Shown in pieces: positions 24,965-33,376 of a stretch of 64,000 nt of DNA (its first letter is position 1; the number at the start of each line of letters is the position of its first letter). Origin of the DNA: Magnetococcus marinus MC-1 (lineage in GTDB: Bacteria; Pseudomonadota; Magnetococcia; Magnetococcales; Magnetococcaceae); NCBI RefSeq assembly GCF_000014865.1, contig NC_008576.1, positions 1,145,501 to 1,209,500 of the forward strand. The letters run 5' to 3'. Both the position numbers and the translations under genes were made by a program. Under the pieces are notes generated by a model. It saw nothing but the letters and a program-made list of their open reading frames with translations, had not been told where the DNA came from and did not search any database.

Positions 24965-26041
24965 TCACACAATCCAGCCGCCACCCACGACCCGTGCCCC
25001 GTCATAAAAAACGCAGGCCTGACCTGGGGTGATGGCCCGTTGGGGTTGGTTAAAGTAGATCTGGGCGCCGCCATCGGGCAGGGGCTCGACACGGGCTTCC
25101 ACCGGTGGTGCAGCATAGCGAATTTTAGCCATGCTGGCAAAGGGCTCGGTGGGGGGGGTGGGCTCTAACCAGTTGACATGATGCAGGGTTAACTGCTGCT
25201 GATAGAGGGCCTCGGCGGGGCCCACAATCACCTGGTTGTGGGGCGCGTCCAAGGCGAGCACATACAAGGGGGTGGGGTGGGCAATGCCCAACCCTTTGCG
25301 CTGCCCCACGGTGTAACAGCCCAAGCCTTTGTGTTGCCCCAGGGAGTGGCCTTGTTGATCGACGATGGCACCAGGGGTCAAGAGATGGGGAGCCTGTTTG
25401 GCAAAAAAGGCGCTGTAGTCGCCATCGGGCACAAAACAGACATCCTGCGACTCCTGTTTGGTGGAGAGGTGTAGGCCAAAACGTTGGGCAAGTTGGCGGG
25501 TCTGCTGTTTGTCCATCTCCCCCAACGGAAAACGGACATGGGCGAGTTGGGCCATGGTGGTGGTAAACAGGAAATAGGATTGATCCTTGGCAGGGTCGCT
25601 GCCCTGCCATAATTGGGGAACGCCTTGAGCATCCTCGCGGCGAATGGCATAGTGACCCGTAGCAAGAAAGTCAGCGCCCAGCGCCAACGCCTTTTTGAGC
25701 AAGAGATCAAATTTAAGGATCTGATTGCAGCGCACACAGGGATTGGGGGTCTGGCCAGCGGCGTAGGTTTGGATAAAATCGTCCACCACGGCTTGACGAA
25801 AATCCGCTTCATAATTAACCACATAGTATGGTATGCCCAGGGTCTGGGCGACTTGTCGGGCATCGTAGAGATCATCCAGGGCGCAACAGCTCCGTGAACC
25901 GGCCACCTTGGGGCTGCTGTGATCCCATAGCTGCATGGTCAGCCCAATCACTTCATAACCCTGCTCCACCAATAGGGCGGCGGTGGCAGAGGAGTCAACA
26001 CCGCCGGACATGGCAACGGCGACACGTTGGGGTTGGGTCAT
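24965..26041 (-). CDS. mnmA: tRNA-specific 2-thiouridylase MnmA
   Basis: 358 residues from ATG 26041. The PP-loop VAVAMSGGVDSSATA opens the protein, the first catalytic cysteine is in PNPCVRCNQILKF, the second in SQDVCFVPDGDY, and the conserved GHYA and CYTVGQRKGLGI segments are present. It sulfurates U34 of tRNA-Lys, -Glu and -Gln. The longer in-frame ATG at 26137 would add 32 residues not found in the family and lacks a ribosome site, so 26041 is preferred. It is divergent from the cupin gene at 26146 with about 100 bases for both promoters. Confidence 0.95.
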   Translation of the reverse strand: MTQPQRVAVAMSGGVDSSATAALLVEQGYEVIGLTMQLWDHSSPKVAGSRSCCALDDLYDARQVAQTLGIPYYVVNYEADFRQAVVDDFIQTYAAGQTPNPCVRCNQILKFDLLLKKALALGADFLATGHYAIRREDAQGVPQLWQGSDPAKDQSYFLFTTTMAQLAHVRFPLGEMDKQQTRQLAQRFGLHLSTKQESQDVCFVPDGDYSAFFAKQAPHLLTPGAIVDQQGHSLGQHKGLGCYTVGQRKGLGIAHPTPLYVLALDAPHNQVIVGPAEALYQQQLTLHHVNWLEPTPPTEPFASMAKIRYAAPPVEARVEPLPDGGAQIYFNQPQRAITPGQACVFYDGARVVGGGWIV

Positions 26042-26145
26042 GGTGCGCGCATTCCTAAAAGAGGATACAAAGCTGTAAACAGTGTACGAAAGCTTGGCGA
26101 CCGGAACAATGTATGCCTTGGTAAAAGCGTAACACAAGGAGAAGA

Positions 26146-26460
26146 ATGGTGATGATTCAACGGTTTGAGTGGCCCAATCAGGCGGCTATGGAGCAAGAGA
26201 TGCGGCAGCTTGGGTGCTACCCGATTACCTATCACTATGCGCCCAACAGTTACTTTGCTCCCCACACCCATGGGGTGGATAAAATTGTGGGGGTGGTGGC
26301 TGGCTGCTTTTTGCTGCGGCTGCAAGGCCAACGTGTGGAGCTTGGCCCCATGCAAGGGGTAAGGGTGCCCGCTCTGGTGCGGCATGATGCGGAGGTGGTG
26401 GGGGAGGAAACGGTGATAAGTGTCGATGCTCTGGCGGTTGCAGGAGATTTTTTGGGATAA
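26146..26460 (+). CDS. Small cupin-domain protein
   Basis: A 104-residue single cupin barrel. The first metal-binding motif is recognisable in YAPNSYFAPHTHGVDKIVGVVAG (HxH plus a downstream acidic or Lys position), followed by the glycine-turn LLRLQGQRVELGPMQGVRVPALVRHDAEVVG that carries the second-motif His. Such proteins bind a metal and may act as small-molecule binders or isomerases; no substrate can be named. Ribosome site aaggagaag lies immediately before ATG 26146; ATG 26152 is an alternative. A 247-base gap follows before the next gene. Confidence 0.75.
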   Translation: MVMIQRFEWPNQAAMEQEMRQLGCYPITYHYAPNSYFAPHTHGVDKIVGVVAGCFLLRLQGQRVELGPMQGVRVPALVRHDAEVVGEETVISVDALAVAGDFLG

Positions 26461-26707
26461 GCAGCAGGGCAGGGTGTTGAATGAGCCAGATTTTTGGCGA
26501 GTTTAGCCTGAGCCGTTCGTTAGGCCCTTTGTTCAGAACGTTTTGCTGGGCGTGCGCAAGTTGGTACTACAGTTGCTATTCTAGTTCGTAAGATCCCCTG
26601 TTAATGGGGCGTTTAGATGGCAATACCGTTTGCGCAGTGGCATGGCTAAAGCGTGCTTTGCGCCTTTTCCGGTGGACCGTTAACAGGTCAACGGCATGAG
26701 GGTCATA

Positions 26708-27307
26708 ATGAAATCCAATAATAGCTCCCTATCCAAATCTTCTCTTAGTCGTGGGGGTGCCGGGCTTGCTCGTCTGCGCGCCAGCTATGACAGCAACGGG
26801 GCCGAGCCAAGCAGTGCCGCGCCAGCCCGGCGTAGCCTTTCCCGGGATGAGGCTCCCCCGAGCCGTCGTGAGCCCAGCATGGAGCCGCGCAGCCGTCGCC
26901 CCAGCAGCCGCACCGCCGGTGTGCAGGGACAGGATCATGGCTATCGTCCCGCCAGTGTGGAGGGGCTGCGGCAACAGATTCAAGAGATCTCGACCCGTGC
27001 CAAGGATGAACGGTTGGAGTGTGCCATTCCCCTGTTAGAGAGTCTGCGCATGGCGCTGGCTTTGGATCGTGCCGCCCACAACACCCCGCCCGGGACCCTG
27101 ACCGTCAAGGGCTGGAGCTCACTGCTCAGCAACTGGGAGGCGCATATTCAAAAAAGCCGTTCCCGGCAGATGGTCTACACCAAATCCTTTTTTGCCGAAC
27201 TGGCCGAAGATGGCGACCTGAAAAATTCGCCTTTGGAACCCATTTTTCAGCAGTTGGTTATGCAGATTCAAACCACCCTGACCCAAAAAGGTATGGCGGC
27301 GGCCTAG
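26708..27307 (+). CDS. Arg/Ser-rich disordered N-terminus plus helical domain, unknown
   Basis: 199 residues from ATG 26708 (an in-frame ATG at 26696 has no better ribosome site). Residues 1-75 are disordered and very basic, rich in Ser, Arg, Pro and Ala (for example RRSLSRDEAPPSRREPSMEP). Residues about 80-199 are helical, with VEGLRQQIQEISTRAKDERLE and LLSNWEAHIQKSRSRQMVYTKSFFAE. No family recognised. The design (basic disordered arm plus helical domain) would suit nucleic-acid or membrane-surface binding or a scaffold. The next gene on the same strand is the AAA-SPOR protein, 230 bases on, so a shared envelope or division role is possible but unproven. A hairpin CCGTT..AACGG precedes its start. 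Confidence 0.65.
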   Translation: MKSNNSSLSKSSLSRGGAGLARLRASYDSNGAEPSSAAPARRSLSRDEAPPSRREPSMEPRSRRPSSRTAGVQGQDHGYRPASVEGLRQQIQEISTRAKDERLECAIPLLESLRMALALDRAAHNTPPGTLTVKGWSSLLSNWEAHIQKSRSRQMVYTKSFFAELAEDGDLKNSPLEPIFQQLVMQIQTTLTQKGMAAA

Positions 27308-27538
27308 TGGTGCCACTACCCCCGCCCTAAGGGTGAGGCGGGTGCCATCCTGCGGGTTAAATGGCCCGCCAACCTTACGTCTGCCCCTTGGTCGCCGCGA
27401 CCAGTGGCGTTAGGTGGCTTGTAAGGGGTTGGCGAGGATGGTGGGGGCTGCATCAAGAGGGTGGACATCGTCAAGGCAGTCGCGGCATTATAGTCGGCAG
27501 CCGAGGGTGGAACAGATGAAGAGCGGGGTAGGCTAGGC

Positions 27539-29347
27539 ATGACGCATGGGGGCGCGCAAGAGGCCGGTACAGAGAGCGTAGCGGGGCCTGTATGGTATCC
27601 TGCACACCACTTTGAGAAGTGTCGCCTTGCTTTGCTTGAAGGTTTGCAGCAGGGGCAGCGGGTCATAACCCTAACCGGTGCGCCGGGGGTGGGTAAGAGC
27701 TATCTGCTCAGCCAACTGCACGACTGGGTGCCCCCCCATAGTGGCTGTCTGTTGGTGGAAAATCCTGGGCAACCCAACGATACCTTTATTCACGAAATCG
27801 CCGCCGACTTGGCGGTGCAGCAGCGCTATCATAACATCAACTCCCCTCTCTGGCAGGATGGCCGGGCGCTGGTTGCGGCCATTCATGTCCATCTACAGGC
27901 TGGCTTTGGTCTGGTGTTGGCCATTGATCAGGCCCATCTGCTCAAAGGCGACAATCTCCGTTTGGTCCAACATATTCTTGCCATTGAGCCGGTCAATGGG
28001 GTGATGGTGCAGTTGGTGTTAAGTGGTCGTCGCCATCTGCATGAACAGCTCCAGTTGCCGGACTATGATTTTTTGGGGAATGAGGTCGAGCAGCGTCTGC
28101 GCTTGGGTCCGTTTGATAGCCATGATGTGGAAGGCTATGTGGCCTATCTGCTCAAACGGCTGGAGTTGGATGAACACTACCAGTTCACCCCTGCGGCCTT
28201 TAAAGTGTTGGCCCGTTATGGGGGGGATAATCCCCGCAAGCTTAACCGCTTGGTCAATCAGATCATGATTAAGGCCCGCCAGTGGCAAGTCACCCGTATT
28301 GATAACCGTACCATCCACGAAGCCCTGGCCGGTGAGCATGAAAATTGGCGTTGGAAATCCATTGGCGGTGGGCTAAAAGGGTTGCGCTGGGTGGCGTTGC
28401 CGTTGCTGGGTTTCATCGCCGGGCAGTTGCTACCCTTACCGCTATTCGAGGCTTGGCAGGGGCGTGACCCTACGGGCCAGCAAAACCGTGAAGCGCCGCT
28501 CAACCAACCGGTCGTTCCCGCAGAGCGCTATCCCTATGCTACCCCGACACGGCCTCTGCTGGATGTGGAAAAGGTAGCAATCCCAAAAATGCCAGACTCC
28601 AAGCCTGCCCAATTACCCCTCCCGCAAGAGACGGATGACCTGCTGCCCCCGTTGGCACAAGTCAAAGTGGTGCCCCCCCCCCGGATGGCCGCCCAACTCG
28701 ATGGTGAGCATGGCTCCCCTGTGGGGTTTGTCAAACCAGCCCCGTTGGCGGTGCAAGCGGCCTCACAAGGCAAAAGGCAGGGGGAAAGTCCCGCTAAGCG
28801 CGCGGTGGCCGCTCAGCAAAAGGCACTACCAACCCTTGCGGGGACGGCTACTAAGGAGGCGCACAAGGGTGAGGTTGCTGCCGTACCCAATCCTCAGCCC
28901 GGTAAGCAAGCGGTTCCACCCATCGCGTTGTTGTCGTATCAGGTGTCCAATATTGGCGGTGGACAGGAGCCCATCAATCTTGCTAAGGCCATTGGTGCGC
29001 CTCAAGGGGCGGTGGTGCCTGAGTTTGAGCAGGAGAGTGGTGTTGCTGCGCAGGAGAAGATCCCCGTCACCGACGGCGGCTTTGTGCTGGAAGCGTCGGG
29101 GGGGCACACCTTAGATCGGCCTTATGTGCTGCAATTTGGTACGGTGAGCAAGATACTCTATGCCGATGTGTTGGCAGACAAGGTACGGCAGGCGGGGGTG
29201 GAGCCCTTTATTCACAGCTCCCAGCGGGACGGCCAGACCCTCTACTCGGTCCGTTTGGCGTTTGTCAGCATGGATGAGGCCAAGGCTAAAATGCAGAGCC
29301 TAGATCTCAGTCACGGCTTAACCCCCATTTTGTTGGTGATTAAATAA
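27539..29347 (+). CDS. ExeA/DamX-type AAA ATPase with transmembrane helix and C-terminal SPOR domain
   Basis: 602 residues. An AAA domain (about 20-270) has Walker A TGAPGVGKS (residues 46-54) and a Walker B LVLAIDQAH in which the usual Asp-Glu is Asp130-Gln131. A sensor-like LSGRRHLHEQL and an ExeA-like GGDNPRKLNRLVNQ winged segment follow. One transmembrane helix is at about 281-302, then a long Pro/Ala linker, then a SPOR-type domain (about 520-602: YVLQFGTVSKILYADVLADK ... LYSVRLAFVSMDEAKAKM). SPOR domains bind denuded septal peptidoglycan; related DamX proteins act at the division site. The Gln in Walker B may leave it able to bind but poorly hydrolyse ATP. The ATG follows a weak ribosome site. 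Confidence 0.88.
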   Translation: MTHGGAQEAGTESVAGPVWYPAHHFEKCRLALLEGLQQGQRVITLTGAPGVGKSYLLSQLHDWVPPHSGCLLVENPGQPNDTFIHEIAADLAVQQRYHNINSPLWQDGRALVAAIHVHLQAGFGLVLAIDQAHLLKGDNLRLVQHILAIEPVNGVMVQLVLSGRRHLHEQLQLPDYDFLGNEVEQRLRLGPFDSHDVEGYVAYLLKRLELDEHYQFTPAAFKVLARYGGDNPRKLNRLVNQIMIKARQWQVTRIDNRTIHEALAGEHENWRWKSIGGGLKGLRWVALPLLGFIAGQLLPLPLFEAWQGRDPTGQQNREAPLNQPVVPAERYPYATPTRPLLDVEKVAIPKMPDSKPAQLPLPQETDDLLPPLAQVKVVPPPRMAAQLDGEHGSPVGFVKPAPLAVQAASQGKRQGESPAKRAVAAQQKALPTLAGTATKEAHKGEVAAVPNPQPGKQAVPPIALLSYQVSNIGGGQEPINLAKAIGAPQGAVVPEFEQESGVAAQEKIPVTDGGFVLEASGGHTLDRPYVLQFGTVSKILYADVLADKVRQAGVEPFIHSSQRDGQTLYSVRLAFVSMDEAKAKMQSLDLSHGLTPILLVIK

Positions 29348-29352
29348 CCCCC

Positions 29353-29934
29353 CTAGGAGTCTCCCTCCACCGCCAACCATCCGCTGGTTAGCTGCTCAAC
29401 ACGTTGATCAGACTGCGAAGTGACCACCAACTCAAAACCTTGTGGGGTGATGTTCTGTGCCTCAATTTTGAGGGTGGTGGCCTTGTCGAGCTGTAAGCCT
29501 TGGAGCGCCACCATCACTTTGGGGAGACGTGTGAAGGGCGGGCTGAAGAGGATGGGCTGCCGATAGACGCGGGTTTTGGTGAACAGGTTGGTCAGCTCCC
29601 AACGGTTGTCTTTTTTGGTGATCTCCACGGTGCCTTGGGCCGTTTGAAGGTTGGTAACCGCATGCAGCCGTTTTATATTTTTAGCCTGCTGGGTCTCTAG
29701 CTGGGTCAACCGTTTTACGATCTCCGCTTGCGCGGTTGGCGTAAGCGGTGGGGCTTGCGGGCTGAAGGGTTGAGCAGGGCTGGTAGCGGCCTGTGGGGCG
29801 GTGGCCGGTTGCTGGCTAGCCGCTGTGGTCGAGTTCTGTTGCCACTGGTTGATGGCCGCCATGGTGCCCACCAACAGCAACAGCAGGAGCAGTGAGGCGG
29901 CGATATAAGCGAAGATCTGTTTCAAAAAAGACAT
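29353..29934 (-). CDS. Membrane-anchored protein of unknown function
   Basis: 193 residues from ATG 29934. A strong N-terminal transmembrane helix (MSFLKQIFAYIAASLLLLLL, residues 1-28) is followed by a Gln/Ala/Thr/Pro linker (about 30-70), a helical segment (EIVKRLTQLETQQAKNIKRL) and a C-terminal beta domain (about 100-190) with VEITKKDNRWELTNLFTKTR and LKIEAQNITPQGFELVVTS. The layout suggests a periplasmic beta domain tethered to the inner membrane. No family recognised. Longer in-frame starts up to 30081 lack a ribosome site and would place 49 residues before the helix. It converges on the AAA-SPOR gene, five bases away. Confidence 0.7.
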   Translation of the reverse strand: MSFLKQIFAYIAASLLLLLLLVGTMAAINQWQQNSTTAASQQPATAPQAATSPAQPFSPQAPPLTPTAQAEIVKRLTQLETQQAKNIKRLHAVTNLQTAQGTVEITKKDNRWELTNLFTKTRVYRQPILFSPPFTRLPKVMVALQGLQLDKATTLKIEAQNITPQGFELVVTSQSDQRVEQLTSGWLAVEGDS

Positions 29935-30047
29935 GGGAGAGGTTCTCTGGTTAGGGTCAATACGGGGCATACTTTGCGACCAAAGAGGTGACGATGCAAC
30001 CCTTGCTCTGCGTAAAGCGGATTGCGCAGGGGGCGTGTGGGGCGATT

Positions 30048-30860
30048 TTAGGAGGATACCGCTTGGGCAATACGCTGCCAAAAAGTGTTGGCAATGGGGT
30101 CAATGCGCTCCATGAGGGGGATAAAATTAAGGGGCAGATGTTGGCCCAGGGCATGGGCCTGATCGGCCTGGGGCATATGTTGCGGCATCGCCGTATGGTG
30201 CGGGGTGGCGATGAGAATAGCGTTTTGTGAGCGGGCGACAGGGACCATCCAACCATAGTCTGGATAGGCGTTTTTCCAGTTGCCCAGCGCCTCTTGAAAA
30301 TGGCCCTTATTACCACGGGAGACATTGGCGGCGACGATACCTGGTGCGGCCAAATGGTCTTGACAGAGCTTGAGAAAGGGGGGGCGATAAATGCTGGTCA
30401 CCAGCCCGTTGGCATCAAAGGCATCCAATAAAATCAAGTCATAGGGGGCCTGTTGGGCGCCACCAAGGGAGAAAAATTGGGCACCATCCCCAAGATGTAT
30501 GGTGAGCCGGGGATGATTTTTAGGGAGATGGAAAAAATCCTGGGCAATGGTGACAATATGGGGATCATACTCCACCACCTCCACATGACATTGGGGCAGA
30601 TGATGCAGAAAAAATTTAACCAGTGAGCCACCCCCCAAACCAATCAGCAGAATACGCTGGGGAAGTTGGGGTAAAAAGAGCAGGGCCGCCATCATATGGC
30701 GCGAGTAGGGCAAAAAGAGAAAGGCAGGGTCCGAGAGTAACATGCAGCTCTGGCGCAGGTGGGAACCAAAGGTTAGGCAGCGCAAGCCCTCTTTTTCCAC
30801 CACCTCGACGGTGGTGCCCTGGTGACGGCGCTGATAGATAATGTTGGCGGGGTTATCCAT
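30048..30860 (-). CDS. Spermidine synthase-like SAM-dependent transferase
   Basis: A 270-residue Rossmann-fold protein. ILLIGLGGGSLVKFFLHHLP is the SAM/decarboxylated-SAM-binding glycine loop and VEVVEYDPHIVTIAQDFF carries the acidic ribose ligand; LGDGAQFF and YDLILLDAFDANG fit the spermidine synthase fold (the catalytic Asp position of SpeE corresponds to the LLDAFD segment). The N-terminal beta domain is short. It may be an aminopropyltransferase, but many such proteins are annotated only as spermidine-synthase-like methyltransferases, and the typical GGGDG is GGGS here. It follows the membrane protein gene at 31252-30863 with a two-base gap, so they are one operon. Confidence 0.8.
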   Translation of the reverse strand: MDNPANIIYQRRHQGTTVEVVEKEGLRCLTFGSHLRQSCMLLSDPAFLFLPYSRHMMAALLFLPQLPQRILLIGLGGGSLVKFFLHHLPQCHVEVVEYDPHIVTIAQDFFHLPKNHPRLTIHLGDGAQFFSLGGAQQAPYDLILLDAFDANGLVTSIYRPPFLKLCQDHLAAPGIVAANVSRGNKGHFQEALGNWKNAYPDYGWMVPVARSQNAILIATPHHTAMPQHMPQADQAHALGQHLPLNFIPLMERIDPIANTFWQRIAQAVSS

Positions 30861-30862
30861 AC

Positions 30863-31252
30863 CTAGAGCCCTTCACTGGTGGGTTCAATTTCCATGCGCT
30901 CCAGATCGGCCAAGCGTATTTGGCGGCCATCCAGGGTTAAAAAATCACGATGGTGGATATCCTTGCGTTTGGCGCGGTAGAGGGTGTGCTCCCCGGATTG
31001 ACTGTTGATTACCCGGATCAGGTGGATCTCTTGCCCCTCAGCCCAGCGATTGTACCCCATAAATCCCCCCATGCTCACAATGGCCAGTAGGGCCAAGAGG
31101 GCCATGGTACGGGCGCTACGGCTGCTGTGGGGTTGGTGCTCCAAGGCGCGTCGCTGGGGGGCGGCAGCAACCTCGGCAGAGCGAGCGTGTAGGCGACCAA
31201 CCGAATAAACGCCCGCGATTACCAACAGAAGAATCAAAATTTTTGTTAACAT
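30863..31252 (-). CDS. Two-helix membrane protein, unknown
   Basis: 129 residues from ATG 31252. Hydrophobic helices at about 1-18 (MLTKILILLLVIAGVYSV) and 50-66 (ALLALLAIVSMGGFMGY) flank a basic, Arg/His-rich loop. The C-terminal 60 residues form a small beta-rich domain (EIHLIRVINSQSGEHTLYRA ... REFLTLD-like strand ... LADLERMEIE). No family recognised. The gene directly precedes the spermidine synthase-like gene with a two-base gap. Longer in-frame starts to 31369 are less likely: they put 39 mostly polar residues ahead of the first helix. Confidence 0.65.
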   Translation of the reverse strand: MLTKILILLLVIAGVYSVGRLHARSAEVAAAPQRRALEHQPHSSRSARTMALLALLAIVSMGGFMGYNRWAEGQEIHLIRVINSQSGEHTLYRAKRKDIHHRDFLTLDGRQIRLADLERMEIEPTSEGL

Positions 31253-31398
31253 GGGGTAAGACCGCCATTGCCTGAAATTGAATGCGGAGACCAAATACCG
31301 TACCATGGGTACAGGGGGTGTGCCAAACTGGTATGCATAAAAAAACACACACAGCCCTGGTTTGCCCAAGTTTAAGCACCCACTGAGGAGCAGATAAC

Positions 31399-31860
31399 AT
31401 GACCTTAACAGCTCGCGATATCATGAATAGCGACCCGCCAACCGTAACCGTCCATGCCACGGTGCATGAGGTTGCGGTGTTGTTGGCCCAGAAGAACATC
31501 TGCGCCGTGCCGGTTTTAGATGAGGGGGTGCTGGTGGGGATTATTACGGAAGGGGATCTGATTGATCGGGTCAAGCAGGTGCATCTGCCCACCCTTATCA
31601 ATATCTTGGACGCGGTGATCTCGGTGGGGGGCAGTCATCAGTTTGAAGAGGATCTGCGTAAGGTTGCCGCGTGTAAGGCGTCGGAGATTATGACCCCCAC
31701 CCTTATCTCGGTGGGTCCCGATGCGGATCTGCGCAAGATCGCCACGGTGTTGGCGGAACAACATGTGTCGGTGGTGCCGGTGGTGGGTGAAGAGCGGCTG
31801 CTGGGGTTGATTGATAAGAGCGATGTGATCCGTGGCATGCTGCTGAGTAACGAAGCTTAG
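31399..31860 (+). CDS. CBS-domain pair protein
   Basis: A 153-residue protein made of two CBS motifs. The first has TARDIMNSDPPTVTVHATV and ICAVPVLDEGVLVGIITEGDL; the second ASEIMTPTLISVGPDADLRK and VSVVPVVGEERLLGLIDKSDV. CBS pairs bind adenosyl nucleotides (AMP, ATP, SAM) and act as energy or ligand sensors for attached or partner proteins. A 40-residue helical insert lies between the two motifs. No effector domain is fused, so it acts in trans. The ribosome site gaggagcag is strong. It stands at the head of a tight run (tsaE begins three bases after its stop). Confidence 0.9.
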   Translation: MTLTARDIMNSDPPTVTVHATVHEVAVLLAQKNICAVPVLDEGVLVGIITEGDLIDRVKQVHLPTLINILDAVISVGGSHQFEEDLRKVAACKASEIMTPTLISVGPDADLRKIATVLAEQHVSVVPVVGEERLLGLIDKSDVIRGMLLSNEA

Positions 31861-31863
31861 GTC

Positions 31864-32364
31864 ATGCACGCTATGGCCGCAACCCTTGTGCTGGAAAGCC
31901 ACTCCGAAGCGCAGACCGAGGCGCTGGCTGCGGCGTTGGCGGGTATGGTGGATGCCCCGCTGGTGATCGCTTTAAGCGGCGATTTGGGGGCGGGTAAAAC
32001 CGCTTTTTCCCGTGGTTTTGTTCAGGCGATGTTGGGCGAAAGGGTGGTGGTGAGCAGCCCTACCTTTGCCATCATGCAGAGTTATGTGGGGGGGGCTTGG
32101 CCAGTCTACCATTTTGACCTCTATCGGCTGGCCGGGCCGGAGGAGTTGGAGGCCATTGGGGCAGACGAAGCGCTGTTTGAGCCCGACGGCGTGGCCCTGG
32201 TGGAGTGGGCCTCCTTAGCGGGGGATTGGCTGCCCCAGGACCGGCTGGACGTTATGTTGGAAATAACCGCAGATGGGTTGGGACGCCGCGTGCTGTTTCG
32301 TGCGGCAGGTTTGGTCACGACACAACTTCTTCACCGTTTTCGCCAGGAATATCATGCTGGATAA
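31864..32364 (+). CDS. tsaE: tRNA threonylcarbamoyladenosine biosynthesis ATPase TsaE
   Basis: A 166-residue P-loop protein. Walker A is SGDLGAGKTAFSRGF (residues 38-52), switch-type VVSSPTFAIMQSY and the YHFDLYRL segment are typical of TsaE, and LVEWAS is the conserved motif near the C-terminus. With TsaB and TsaD it forms the complex that makes t6A37 on ANN-decoding tRNAs; neither partner is in the window. The start could also be ATG 31873. Its end overlaps the amgK start by 11 bases, and amgK-murU follow in the same order as in pseudomonads. Confidence 0.93.
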   Translation: MHAMAATLVLESHSEAQTEALAAALAGMVDAPLVIALSGDLGAGKTAFSRGFVQAMLGERVVVSSPTFAIMQSYVGGAWPVYHFDLYRLAGPEELEAIGADEALFEPDGVALVEWASLAGDWLPQDRLDVMLEITADGLGRRVLFRAAGLVTTQLLHRFRQEYHAG

Positions 32365-33376
32365 TGCCCTTCGTGCTTTTGCTGAACGCCACGCTCCCCA
32401 TCATCAAGAGATTGTGCAGGTGGCGGGGGATGCCTCCTTTCGCCGCTACTATCGGTTGGTGGATAACCCCTCGCGCATTGTGATGGATGCCCCACCGGAT
32501 AAAGAGGATAGCCATCCCTTTGTGGCCATCGCCGGTTTTTTGCGTGAGCATGGGGTGCTGGCGCCTCAGGTTTTGCAAGCTGACTATGAACAGGGGCTGT
32601 TTTTGTTGGAGGATTTTGGCGATATAACCTTTGCCCGCGCCCTGCAACAGGGGGTGGCCCCGGAGCGGCTGTATGGGGCGGCTGTGGATGCCCTGCTCAC
32701 CCTACAGGCGACACCGTTGGAAGGGGGTACGGTTGCCCATCAACGCGCCTTTGATCCCCCTCTGTTTGCCTATGAGGCCTCGTTGTTGACCGAGTGGTAC
32801 ATCCCTGGGGTGATGGGTTATACCTTGAGTGGGGCGGAACAGGCGGAGTTTAAGCGGGCCTTTGATGAGCTGTTGAGGCCGATCTTGGCGCAGCCCCAAG
32901 TGTTGGTGCATCGGGACTATCACAGCCGCAACCTCATGTGGTTGGAAGGGCAGGTTGGGGTGCTGGATTTTCAGGATGCGGTAATGGGACCCATTACCTA
33001 TGATCTAGCCAGTCTGCTACGGGACTGTTACGTCGCGTGGGACCGCCCCTTTCGCCATGCCATGATGCAGCAGTGGCTCAGCGGTGCCACCCAGCGGCTG
33101 GGGTATGCACCAACCTGGGCCAGCTTTGAGCGGGCATTTGATTGGATGGCCATTCAGCGCAACTTAAAAGCGGTAGGTATCTTTGGACGGTTGGCGCTGC
33201 GGGATGGCAAGTTTGCTTATCTGGACGATGTGCCCCGCACCATGGGCTATGTATGGGAAACACTGGCCCGTTATCCAGAATTAGGGCGGCTGCACACGCT
33301 GTTGCAACGGACCATTCCCCCAGGCACAGAGCCGAGTTCTGCCCAAGTGGCGGCGCGTCAGACCGGAGCGTTGTAA
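32354..33376 (+). CDS. amgK: Cell-wall sugar anomeric kinase AmgK
   Basis: 340 residues of the aminoglycoside phosphotransferase fold. The Brenner motif VLVHRDYHSRNLMWLEG (HxDxxxxN) and the metal-binding VGVLDFQDAVMGP are intact. The N-terminal lobe starts with GDASFRRYYRLVD and FLLEDFGDITFARAL. AmgK phosphorylates MurNAc/GlcNAc at C1; the product is used by MurU encoded by the overlapping next gene. ATG 32354 is chosen because aggaatatc stands just before it and the reading starts at the family N-terminus; it overlaps tsaE by 11 bases, so translation is coupled. The pairing with murU distinguishes it from a generic antibiotic kinase. Confidence 0.9.
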   Translation: MLDNALRAFAERHAPHHQEIVQVAGDASFRRYYRLVDNPSRIVMDAPPDKEDSHPFVAIAGFLREHGVLAPQVLQADYEQGLFLLEDFGDITFARALQQGVAPERLYGAAVDALLTLQATPLEGGTVAHQRAFDPPLFAYEASLLTEWYIPGVMGYTLSGAEQAEFKRAFDELLRPILAQPQVLVHRDYHSRNLMWLEGQVGVLDFQDAVMGPITYDLASLLRDCYVAWDRPFRHAMMQQWLSGATQRLGYAPTWASFERAFDWMAIQRNLKAVGIFGRLALRDGKFAYLDDVPRTMGYVWETLARYPELGRLHTLLQRTIPPGTEPSSAQVAARQTGAL

